The notes under the pieces are model-generated. The model was not told the origin of the DNA. It saw nothing but the letters and a program-made list of their open reading frames with translations, and made no database searches. Position numbers and translations under genes: made by a program. DNA of 64,000 nt from contig JBKBNP010000013.1 in assembly GCA_046295215.1 (NCBI GenBank), forward strand, positions 15,397-79,396, given 5' to 3'. This document shows, piece after piece, positions 25,476 to 33,146 of the stretch (the stretch's first letter is position 1; each line of letters starts with the position of its first letter). The stretch is from Szabonella sp046295215. GTDB lineage: Bacteria; Pseudomonadota; Alphaproteobacteria; Rhodobacterales; Rhodobacteraceae.

Positions 25476-26111
25476 TCAGATCGGCTGGCGGTAAAACAGA
25501 TGCGCCCCGATCTGCGCCGTGCGCGGAAACCGGTGCGCCCAGCGGGGCCGGACCTGCGTCGTGTGGAAATGTGTCGCACCTTTCGTCAAGGCGCGCGGCC
25601 CGCCCTCCAGCATCACCCGCGCGATCTTGCCCGCCGAAACATAGGCATCGGCCTCGCGGATGCGGTCATCCTTGCCGTCGCAGGTAAAGGAAAACTGGCA
25701 GGCATTGCGCCGACCGCTGCCCTGATGCACCACCCCGCAGACCGAATTGGGGTAGGCCCGGCTGTCAACCCGGTTCAGAATGACCTCCGCCACCGCGAAT
25801 TGGCCCTTCACCGTCTCGCCCCGTGCCTCGAAATAGAGCGCCTTGGCAAGGCAGGCCCATTCGTCACCGCCCTTGGCGGACGGCTGCGCCGCCAGCCATG
25901 ACCGGTCATAACTTATCTGTGATGTGCCCTGAACGCGCGACTTCTGCGTTGCTTTTGGCACATGCGCCAAGGCAGAATGTTCGAGGTTAAGAAGGCTCGA
26001 AAGGCGCGCGACGGGCGCGTTGGATTGGCTGATGGTGACATCCGCGATAGCGGTCCCACCTGTGGCAAGCAGCAAGACAAGGCCGCCCAGCATGCTTTTG
26101 GGCATACGCAT
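25476..26111 (-). CDS. Cell wall hydrolase (SleB/CwlJ family)
   Basis: A 211-residue secreted protein with a signal peptide (residues 1-23, LGGLVLLLATGGTAIA) and a C-terminal Hydrolase_2 domain from about residue 85: WACLAKALYFEARGETVKGQ, the conserved VILNRVDSRAYPNSVCGVV and GATHFHT. The Glu in YFEARGE is the likely catalytic residue. It probably cleaves peptidoglycan during growth. Two cysteine pairs (CLAK/C...C) could form disulfides in the periplasm. The gene stands alone downstream of ppdK. Confidence 0.9.
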   Translation of the reverse strand: MRMPKSMLGGLVLLLATGGTAIADVTISQSNAPVARLSSLLNLEHSALAHVPKATQKSRVQGTSQISYDRSWLAAQPSAKGGDEWACLAKALYFEARGETVKGQFAVAEVILNRVDSRAYPNSVCGVVHQGSGRRNACQFSFTCDGKDDRIREADAYVSAGKIARVMLEGGPRALTKGATHFHTTQVRPRWAHRFPRTAQIGAHLFYRQPI

Positions 26112-26214
26112 GGGTCAGTTTCCCGGTTTGTTTCAATAAGCCGCCCGACACCGGACGAACCGGCCCCCATTGGCAGCGACCGCGAGCCTTAGACTAAAAA
26201 GATCAAACTGTCCA

Positions 26215-26236
26215 CAACATGTTGCATTTTTGCAAC
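26215..26236 (-). promoter_or_regulatory. Overlapping palindromes upstream of the cell wall hydrolase
   Basis: CAACATGTTG (26215-26224) and GTTGCA-TTTT-TGCAAC (26221-26236) overlap in an A+T-rich stretch about 105 bp before the hydrolase start. They could be an operator or the end of the ppdK transcript; no family is assignable. Confidence 0.4.
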
Positions 26237-26283
26237 GCCATTCGCGGCAAGTCGGCGGGATCTGGCCTACGCCTCAACCTAAC

Positions 26284-28845
26284 CTATTGTTCTTCAACGA
26301 CTCCACCCAAAGGATCCAGCAGGGCCAGATGCGCCGCCGCCAGACGTGCGAGCGGAACCCGATAGGGCGAGCAGGACACATAGTCAAATCCGGCCTTGCG
26401 GCAGAAGGCGATTGATTCGGGGTTGCCGCCATGCTCCCCGCAGATCGACAGCACAAGCTTCTCGCGGGTCCGGCGTCCCCTTTCGGCGCCCATGAGCAGC
26501 AATTCCCCGACCCCGTCGACATCCAGAATATGAAACGGATCCTCGGGATAAACGCCCTGCTGCACATAGGTATTCATGAAACGCCCCGCATCGTCACGCG
26601 ACAGCCCATAGGTCATCTGCGTCAGGTCGTTGGTCCCGAAGGACAGAAAGGCCGCATGCTGCGCGATGTCGCCCGCGCGCAGCGCCGCGCGCGGCGTCTC
26701 CACCATGACACCGAGCTTGTAGTCGAACTCCCGCGCCTTGGCCGTCCGCACCTTCGCCGCCACCGCATCAATGCGGGTCTTGACCAGTTCCACCTCGCGC
26801 TTGGCCGATACCAGCGGGATCATGATTTCCGGCACCACCGACCCGCCGCGCCGCGCCACCTCGATCGTCGCCTCGAAGATCGCCTGTGCCTGCATGTCAT
26901 AGATCTCGGGCAGGACGATCCCCAGCCGCACACCCCGCATCCCCAGCATCGGGTTGAACTCCGCCAGCGCCTCCGCCCGCCGCGTCACTTCCGACAGGGG
27001 CCGGTCCAGCGCCTCGGCCAGTTCGCGCATCCCCTCGCGCGAATGGGGCAGGAATTCGTGCAACGGCGGATCGAACAGCCGGATGCAGACCGGCAGTCCT
27101 TCCATGATCTCGAACAACTGCACGAAATCGTTGCGCTGCATCGGCAGGATCCGCGCCAGCGCCGCCGCCCGGTCCTTGGGCTGGTCGGCAAAGATCATCT
27201 CGCGCATGGCCACCAGCCGCGCCTCTTCGAAAAACATGTGTTCGGTGCGGCAGAGCCCGATCCCCTGCGCCTCGAAATCCCGCGCGGTCTTGGCATCCGC
27301 CGGCGTATCCGCATTGGCCCGGATCCCGATGTCGCGCACGGCATCGGCCCAGGACAGCAGCTTGCGGAAATGCCCGTCCAGCGCCGGGGGCAACATCTCG
27401 GCTGCGCCCGCGAGAACCTCGCCCGTCGTGCCGTCCACAGTCACGATATCGCCTTCGCGGAACACGCGCCCGCCGACTCCGGTGATCCGGCGCTCCCGCG
27501 TGTCGATGCGCAGGTCGGACGCCCCCACGATGCAGGGCAGGCCCAGCCCCCGCCCGATCACCGCCGCATGCGAGGTCATCCCCCCCCGTTCCGTCAGCAC
27601 CCCGGCGGCCGAATGCATGCCGCGGATATCCTCCGGGGCCGTCTCGCGCTTGACAAGGATGCAGGGCTCGCCACGCGCCGCACTGGCCTGCGCATCCGCC
27701 GAGGAAAAAACGATGCGCCCCGTGGCGCCTCCCGGGCTTGCCGCAATTCCGCGCGCAAAGACATCGCGCGGCCCGCTCGGGTTGACCTGAGGGTGCAGAA
27801 GCTCCGACAAGGCACGCGGCTCGACCCGGAGCAACGCCTCCTCCCGCGTGATGATCCCCGCCTCCGCAAGATCGACAGCGATGCGCAACCCCGCCCGGCT
27901 CGATCTTTGCACGCGCACAGCGTCGATCACCGCCAGACGCCCGTCCTCGATCGTGAATTCGATCTGCATCTCTTCCCGCAGCTTGGCACGGCAGGCCTTG
28001 CCCTGACGCGACAGGGTCGCAAAGATCTCGGGCGCAATATCCTCCAGCGAAGGCCCCCTCGGATCGCGCGTGAGATAGAGCGCCTCGCCGGCGTCGAGCA
28101 AGGCCGCGCGGCCCTGCGCCTGCCGCATCCAGCGCCCCGTCACCTGCGGCTCACCCGTTACCGGATCGACCAACTGGATCACGCCGGACCCCGAAATGCC
28201 CTGCCCGATCCCCTGGGCCATCGCCTGCACCACCAGCCCGAGGGCTGCATCCTCGGGCGCACCCTTGGCCTGCCGCAACAGGCGCGCCGAGGTGCCCTCC
28301 CAGGCGCGGGCCATGGATCGCAGCACTTCGGAAAGCTGCCGTGCCGGATCCTCGGGGAAAGGTTCCTCCATCTCCGTGGCATAGACGCGCAGCGACTCCC
28401 GCAGCGCCGCCGCCGAGGGTTCCACACCCTCGAACATGTCCGGGTCCAGCCTTGCGACATGCACCGCATAGCCCTGCACGAAGCGCAGATAGAGCGCGTC
28501 TCCGGCGAATTGCCCGTGACGCTCCACGAGTTCGGCATGCCGTGCGCCGTTCATTCCGATGTTGAGAACCGTCGACGGGCCCCCCCAGTCGGGATTGGCC
28601 GGAGAGGGACGCACCGAAATCAGCGGGCGCTCGCCGAACAGGGCAAGCACATGGTTGCAATCCATCGCCTGTCCTGCCGCAATGCGCCGCACGAGGCTGG
28701 CCGGAAGGGAAACGGATTTCGGCACCGGCATTTCCAGCCGGATCAGCCGCTGCAGGCATTTCGCGCGCCAGCCATGGGAGTCAGCCGCAATCGGCGCCGA
28801 TGGCGTGATTTCCGCGAAATCGGGGAGAGGGTCGAATTTCTGCAC
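26284..28845 (-). CDS. Pyruvate phosphate dikinase paralogue with altered ATP-binding region
   Basis: An 853-residue PPDK-type protein. The swivelling phosphohistidine domain is intact (GGMTSHAAVIGRGLGLP), as is the C-terminal PEP/pyruvate barrel with GLCRTEHMFF and LSICGEHGGNPES. The N-terminal nucleotide domain is eroded: the GGKG loop reads GWRA, the SVRSGA region reads SVRPSPA, and the LQTR strand reads IDAV. The start is GTG 28845, with GGAAGG 7 nt before; the TTG at 28899 is less likely. It lies downstream of glyS. It may work from PEP rather than ATP, or regulate; this is inference. Confidence 0.85.
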   Translation of the reverse strand: MQKFDPLPDFAEITPSAPIAADSHGWRAKCLQRLIRLEMPVPKSVSLPASLVRRIAAGQAMDCNHVLALFGERPLISVRPSPANPDWGGPSTVLNIGMNGARHAELVERHGQFAGDALYLRFVQGYAVHVARLDPDMFEGVEPSAAALRESLRVYATEMEEPFPEDPARQLSEVLRSMARAWEGTSARLLRQAKGAPEDAALGLVVQAMAQGIGQGISGSGVIQLVDPVTGEPQVTGRWMRQAQGRAALLDAGEALYLTRDPRGPSLEDIAPEIFATLSRQGKACRAKLREEMQIEFTIEDGRLAVIDAVRVQRSSRAGLRIAVDLAEAGIITREEALLRVEPRALSELLHPQVNPSGPRDVFARGIAASPGGATGRIVFSSADAQASAARGEPCILVKRETAPEDIRGMHSAAGVLTERGGMTSHAAVIGRGLGLPCIVGASDLRIDTRERRITGVGGRVFREGDIVTVDGTTGEVLAGAAEMLPPALDGHFRKLLSWADAVRDIGIRANADTPADAKTARDFEAQGIGLCRTEHMFFEEARLVAMREMIFADQPKDRAAALARILPMQRNDFVQLFEIMEGLPVCIRLFDPPLHEFLPHSREGMRELAEALDRPLSEVTRRAEALAEFNPMLGMRGVRLGIVLPEIYDMQAQAIFEATIEVARRGGSVVPEIMIPLVSAKREVELVKTRIDAVAAKVRTAKAREFDYKLGVMVETPRAALRAGDIAQHAAFLSFGTNDLTQMTYGLSRDDAGRFMNTYVQQGVYPEDPFHILDVDGVGELLLMGAERGRRTREKLVLSICGEHGGNPESIAFCRKAGFDYVSCSPYRVPLARLAAAHLALLDPLGGVVEEQ

Positions 28846-28916
28846 TGCGGCACCTTCCGGTTTGTGGCCGCAGCATAGACCCAAACGCCCGTCACGCAAG
28901 CGTCACGGGCGCGGGC

Positions 28917-28993
28917 GGGGGGCTGTCTGCCCCCCGACGGACCTGCCGCAAGCGGCAGATCCTCCCCCCGAGGATATTTGAGGACAGAAAAAG
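28917..28993 (+). repeat. Composite intergenic repeat, copy C
   Basis: Hairpin GGGGGGC-TGTCT-GCCCCCC at 28917-28935 and core CCCCCGAGGATATTT...AAAAAG at 28965-28993. Faces copy D across 9 nt. Confidence 0.85.
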
Positions 28994-29031
28994 GAGGGGC
29001 GGCTTTTTCTGTCCTCAAATATCCTCGGGGG
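28965..29031. terminator. 29-bp perfect inverted repeat between glyS and ppdK
   Basis: The cores of copies C (28965-28993) and D (29003-29031) are exact reverse complements over 29 bp with a 9-nt loop. As RNA this would be a very stable hairpin with AAAAAG/CTTTTT at the tip side. It lies 43 nt past the glyS stop and is a probable bidirectional terminator or processing site. Confidence 0.75.
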
Positions 29032-29065
29032 TGAATGCCGAAGGCAGAGGGGGCGGAAAGCCCCC
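29003..29065 (-). repeat. Composite intergenic repeat, copy D (inverted)
   Basis: Core at 29003-29031, 17-nt spacer, hairpin GGGGGC-GGAAA-GCCCCC at 29049-29065, 9 nt beyond the glyS stop. The loop differs from the TGTCT/AGACA seen in other copies. Confidence 0.8.
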
Positions 29066-29074
29066 TGCCCGGCC

Positions 29075-31360
29075 TCAGCCCTCGATCCGGGTCAGATCGG
29101 CGACAGGCGCGCAGGCGGCGCGGATGCGGTGCAAAAGGTTGAGCCGGTTGCGGCGCAGAACGGGATTGTCGGCATTGACCTGCACTGTTTCGAAAAACGC
29201 ATCAATCGGCGCGCGGAGTTGGGCGAGGGCGGCCATAGCGGCGGCGAAATCCTCGGCCTGCATGGCCGGGGCGATGGCGGTTTCGGCGGCATCGAGGGCG
29301 GCGAACAGCGCCCGCTCGGCCTCGGTTTCCGCGAATTTCACATCCGCGCCGTAGGAGTATTCGACGCCATCCTTTTCCTCAGCCTGCGTCAGAATGTTGT
29401 TGGCCCGCTTGAAGCCTTGGACGAGGTTGGTGCCGTCGTCAGATTTCAGGAAGTCCGACAGCGCCCGCGCACGGGTGACGAGCAGGGTGAGGTCGTCATT
29501 GCCCGGCATGGCGATGCAGGCGTCGATGATGTCGTGGCGGATGCCCTCTTCGCGGAGGAAAACCTTTAGGCGGTCGTGGAAGAAGGCGAGAAGGTTGGTA
29601 GCGAATTCAGACAACATTGGCAACGGTCGAATTTCGGAGGCAAGGTCAATGTCGACTTCAAGAGCCAGCCGCCCTTGTGCAGCTTTTAATGCAAATATTT
29701 CAAACGAAAGTGACGGAATGTCCCGATGCTCATTTAGAGGGTCGGACATGTAACCACTTGTCCAGAAATCGTCACCATTCTCGTCTGTTACCTGATAACC
29801 AAGCATGAATGGAATTTGATAATGAATCCAAAGCGCAGATAGAATACCTTTCTCGAAAATTTCGCGCCATTGGTTCCCAACCCCATTCCCCAACACCAAC
29901 CGGATCACCCCCAGCGCCGCGCGGCGCAGCGCGAAGGGATCCTTGCTGCCCGTCGGTTTCTCGTCAATCGCCCAGAACCCGGTCAGCGTGTCCAGCTTGT
30001 CGGCCAGCGCCACGGTCACGCTCACCGGCTCTGACGGCACGGCATCCGATGGCCCCAGCGGCGAATAATGGTCGCGCGCGGCATTGGCCACGGCAGCATC
30101 CTCGCCCGCCTCCAGCGCATAATAGCGGCCCATCACGCCCTGCAATTCGGGGAACTCGCCGACCATGGCCGAGCGCAGGTCCAGCTTTGCCAGCCGCGCC
30201 GCGCGTTCCGCCTGATCCGGCTCCGCCCCCACAATCGGCGCAATCTCGCGCGCCAGCGCGGCAATACGCTCAATCCGGTCGGCCTGGCTTCCGAGCTTGT
30301 TGTGGAAGGTCACGGATTTCAGACCCTCGGCCCAATCGCCCATCCCCACCTTGGCGACCCGCAGGTCATTGTCCCAGAAGAACCGCGCATCCGACAGGCG
30401 CGCGGCCAGCACCTTGCCATTCCCGGCAAGGATCGTCGCGCCATGGTCTTTTGTTTCGCGGTTGGCAACAGTGACATAGGCCTCGATCCGCCCCGTCCTC
30501 GGGTTGCGCACCGAAAAGAACTTCTGATGTTCCTTCATCGAGGTTTGCAGAACCTCCGGCGGCAGATGCAGGAAATCGGTGCCAATGTCGCCCATCAAGA
30601 CCACGGGCCATTCGACCAGCCCCGCGACCTCGGCCAGCAGTCCCGCATCCGGCACCACCTCCAGCCCCCGCGCAAAGGCCTGATTGGCGGCCTCTGCCTC
30701 AATCGTTGCCGCGCGTTCGGCAGGGTCCAGCATCACGAAAGCCCGGCGCAGTTTGGTGCGGTAGTCGTCAAAGCCCGACACGGCAAACCGCCCCGGCGCC
30801 ATGAAGCGATGCCCTTCGGTCTTGTTGCCCGCCACCAGATGATCCACCACCACCGGCACGACCTCGGCCCCCGCCTCATCCGTCAGCAGACACAGGATGG
30901 AATGCAAGGGCCGCACCCAGCGAAGCGCCCCGGACCCCCAACGCATCGACTTCGGCCAGGGGAAATTGCGGATCGTCGCCTCGACCACCTCGGCTACAAT
31001 CGCCGCGGCCTCGCGCCCCGGTTTTTCAATCACCGCGAACCAGACCTGCCCCTTCTTGTCGTCGCGCAGCTCCAACTGGTCCTGTCTCAGCCCGGTGGAG
31101 CGCAGAAACCCTTGCAGGGCCGCCTCGGGCGCATCCGATTTCGGCCCTTTGCGTTCCTCACGCACCGCAGCCGACCGGGCCGACAGCCCCTCCAGCACCA
31201 GCACCAGACGACGTGGCGTGGCAAACACCCCGGCAGAGGCATAGGTCAGCCCCGCCGCGACCAGCCCCTCCGTCACCAGCCTGCGCAGATCATCGGATGC
31301 GCGCGCCTGCATCCGGGCGGGGATTTCCTCGGAAAAGAGTTCGAGCAGAAGATCGGGCAT
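29075..31360 (-). CDS. glyS: Glycyl-tRNA synthetase beta subunit
   Basis: A 761-residue subunit of the bacterial alpha2beta2 enzyme. Conserved parts include MPDLLLELFSEEIPARMQ, the HD-like central domain (LGSQADRIERIAALAREIA), DKLDTLTGFWAIDEKPTGSKDPFALRR and the C-terminal anticodon-binding helices. Between FALRRAALGVIRLVLGNG and LLAFFHDRLKVFLREEG lies a segment of about 80 residues coded by A+T-rich DNA (29641-29880, about 44% G+C by hand count), unlike its surroundings. The frame stays open, so the protein should be functional. Pairs with glyQ upstream. Confidence 0.95.
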   Translation of the reverse strand: MPDLLLELFSEEIPARMQARASDDLRRLVTEGLVAAGLTYASAGVFATPRRLVLVLEGLSARSAAVREERKGPKSDAPEAALQGFLRSTGLRQDQLELRDDKKGQVWFAVIEKPGREAAAIVAEVVEATIRNFPWPKSMRWGSGALRWVRPLHSILCLLTDEAGAEVVPVVVDHLVAGNKTEGHRFMAPGRFAVSGFDDYRTKLRRAFVMLDPAERAATIEAEAANQAFARGLEVVPDAGLLAEVAGLVEWPVVLMGDIGTDFLHLPPEVLQTSMKEHQKFFSVRNPRTGRIEAYVTVANRETKDHGATILAGNGKVLAARLSDARFFWDNDLRVAKVGMGDWAEGLKSVTFHNKLGSQADRIERIAALAREIAPIVGAEPDQAERAARLAKLDLRSAMVGEFPELQGVMGRYYALEAGEDAAVANAARDHYSPLGPSDAVPSEPVSVTVALADKLDTLTGFWAIDEKPTGSKDPFALRRAALGVIRLVLGNGVGNQWREIFEKGILSALWIHYQIPFMLGYQVTDENGDDFWTSGYMSDPLNEHRDIPSLSFEIFALKAAQGRLALEVDIDLASEIRPLPMLSEFATNLLAFFHDRLKVFLREEGIRHDIIDACIAMPGNDDLTLLVTRARALSDFLKSDDGTNLVQGFKRANNILTQAEEKDGVEYSYGADVKFAETEAERALFAALDAAETAIAPAMQAEDFAAAMAALAQLRAPIDAFFETVQVNADNPVLRRNRLNLLHRIRAACAPVADLTRIEG

Positions 31361-31390
31361 CGGGGATGATCCTTGGCGAAAAGGGCGCGG

Positions 31391-31909
31391 TCAGCGGACG
31401 GGCGGCGGCGGGCAACCGGCGGGTGCCGCGTTGCCGTCAAACACCTCGCGCCCGCAGGCATTGATCTGGTGCCAGGCGAAAGCGCGGCCGTCCGCCATGA
31501 CGGCCACGATCCGGTCGATGCCATAGCGGTGGTTTTCGGCCCCCATCCAGGCGGTGGCCTGGCCTGCGGCCAGCGCCTCGCCGATCTCGCGGGCATTGAA
31601 ACAGTCGAACCAGCGGGGGGCCACCAGCGGCTCCGCCCCCGGGTAGGGCTGGTGCGTGGCCGCACCCGGCGTCACGGTCAGCCGGAAACAGGCGCGATAG
31701 CGGATGGGGGAACTGTCGGAATCGATCCCGCGGAAATCGGTCACCGCGACCTGTTCAACCGTGCCATCGGCAAGCGTCAGTCGCACCGCAGCGTCCGGCG
31801 AACCGGGTGCGATCTCGTCATAATAGGCGTAGACCTGAAAGTAATAGACCGCCACCCCGGCGATCAGCCCGGACAGCACGATGGCCGCCGCCAGAACCTT
31901 GCCCATCAT
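31391..31909 (-). CDS. Membrane-anchored DUF6446-like protein between glyQ and glyS
   Basis: A 172-residue protein with an N-terminal membrane helix (residues 3-24, GKVLAAAIVLSGLIAGVAVYYF) and a periplasmic domain containing paired cysteines (YRACFRLTV, RWFDCFNAREI and INACGREVF). ATG 31909 overlaps the glyQ stop as ATGA; ATG 31906 is the alternative. From memory this matches the Rhodobacteraceae DUF6446 family often found between glyQ and glyS; its function is unknown. The fixed position within a tRNA synthetase operon may only reflect shared expression. Confidence 0.75.
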   Translation of the reverse strand: MMGKVLAAAIVLSGLIAGVAVYYFQVYAYYDEIAPGSPDAAVRLTLADGTVEQVAVTDFRGIDSDSSPIRYRACFRLTVTPGAATHQPYPGAEPLVAPRWFDCFNAREIGEALAAGQATAWMGAENHRYGIDRIVAVMADGRAFAWHQINACGREVFDGNAAPAGCPPPPVR

Positions 31910-32838
31910 GCCGCGACCTCCGAACGGCCCGCCTCGGTGGTGACAAAGGCATCGGCGCATTTCCTGGCCAGTGCCCGCACCCGCCCGATATAGGCCTGCC
32001 GCTCGGTCACGGAAATCACGCCCCGCGCATCGAGGAGGTTGAACAGATGGCTCGCCTTGATGCACTGGTCATAGGCGGGATGGGCCATCACGATCTGCCG
32101 CCCGGCCTTGTCCACGGCCTCTGCTCCAAGGGTGCGCTCACATTCCGCCTCGGCATCCCTGAAATGCTGGAACAGCATGTCGGTATCGGCCTGATCGAAA
32201 TTCCAGCGGCTGTATTCCTGCTCGGTCTGGCGGAACACATCGCCATAGGTCAGCGGAATGGGGCTCGCAGGGTCATTGAAGGGCATGTCCATCACATGAT
32301 CGACGCCCAGCACATACATCGCCAGCCGTTCCAGCCCATAGGTCAGCTCACCCGATACGGGGCGGCAATCATGCCCGCCGACCTGCTGGAAATAGGTGAA
32401 CTGGCTGACCTCCATCCCGTCGCACCAGACCTCCCAGCCCAGACCCCAGGCACCCAGCGTCGGGCTTTCCCAGTCATCCTCGACAAAGCGGATGTCATGC
32501 AGGTCGGTGTCGATGCCGATGGCCTTCAGCGAGCCGAGATAGAGATCCTGCATATCCGGGGGCGAGGGTTTTATCAGAACCTGATACTGGTAGTAATGCT
32601 GCAACCGGTTCGGATTCTCGCCATAGCGCCCGTCGGTCGGGCGGCGCGAGGGCTGGACATAGGCGGCAGCCCAGGGCTTCGCGCCCAAGGCGCGCAAGGT
32701 GGTAGCCGGGTGGAACGTGCCCGCGCCCACCTCCATGTCATAGGGTTGCAGCACCGCGCAGCCTTTGGCCCCCCAATAGGTCATCAGCCGCAGGATGATG
32801 TCCTGAAAACTGCGGGGGGTTGCTGCTGCATCGGTCAT
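31906..32838 (-). CDS. glyQ: Glycyl-tRNA synthetase alpha subunit
   Basis: A 310-residue class II synthetase subunit. SFQDIILRLMTYWGAKGCAV, the motif 2-like WAAAYVQPSRRPTDGRYGEN and GWEVWCDGMEVSQFTYFQQ are typical of GlyQ. It makes glycyl-tRNA with the beta subunit encoded two genes downstream. First gene of the glyQ-DUF6446-glyS unit; start ATG 32838 is conserved. Confidence 0.97.
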   Translation of the reverse strand: MTDAAATPRSFQDIILRLMTYWGAKGCAVLQPYDMEVGAGTFHPATTLRALGAKPWAAAYVQPSRRPTDGRYGENPNRLQHYYQYQVLIKPSPPDMQDLYLGSLKAIGIDTDLHDIRFVEDDWESPTLGAWGLGWEVWCDGMEVSQFTYFQQVGGHDCRPVSGELTYGLERLAMYVLGVDHVMDMPFNDPASPIPLTYGDVFRQTEQEYSRWNFDQADTDMLFQHFRDAEAECERTLGAEAVDKAGRQIVMAHPAYDQCIKASHLFNLLDARGVISVTERQAYIGRVRALARKCADAFVTTEAGRSEVAA

Positions 32839-33146
32839 GGCGATTTCCCGGCTCGGATTGTCGCGCCCTCCTTAGGCGCAAGGGCCGATAGCGTCAATGC
32901 GCGCCCCCACCATGCCCGCCCGCGCGCAGCTTCGCCGCACTGCTGCCCCGACGACCCAACGCAGATGTGAACGCGCACCCGCCGCAGCCCCTTTCCGTTT
33001 CATCTTGGCATAAATACCTCCGCCGGAGGCTTCCGTCGCTGCAACCACGCGCGTTTGCAATAGGGCGCGGACCCGTCCCCTCTGGCCAAATGCGCGGATT
33101 TGTGGTTTCGCAAGGACATTGACCCGGACCGACGATTGGACAGCCC
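32839..33146. other. Intergenic region glyQ / SPOR-protease gene
   Basis: About 308 bp between divergent genes. It should contain both promoters, but no confident pair was found. At 32999-33022 there is a decayed copy of the composite-repeat core in inverted orientation (CATCTTGGCATAAATACC), followed by the palindrome CCTCCG-CCGGAGG at 33018-33030. No convincing ORF or RNA gene was seen. Confidence 0.6.

Noticed and set aside
26431..28878. Long plus-strand open frame opposite ppdK
   Set aside because: Antisense shadow with no domain or ribosome binding site.
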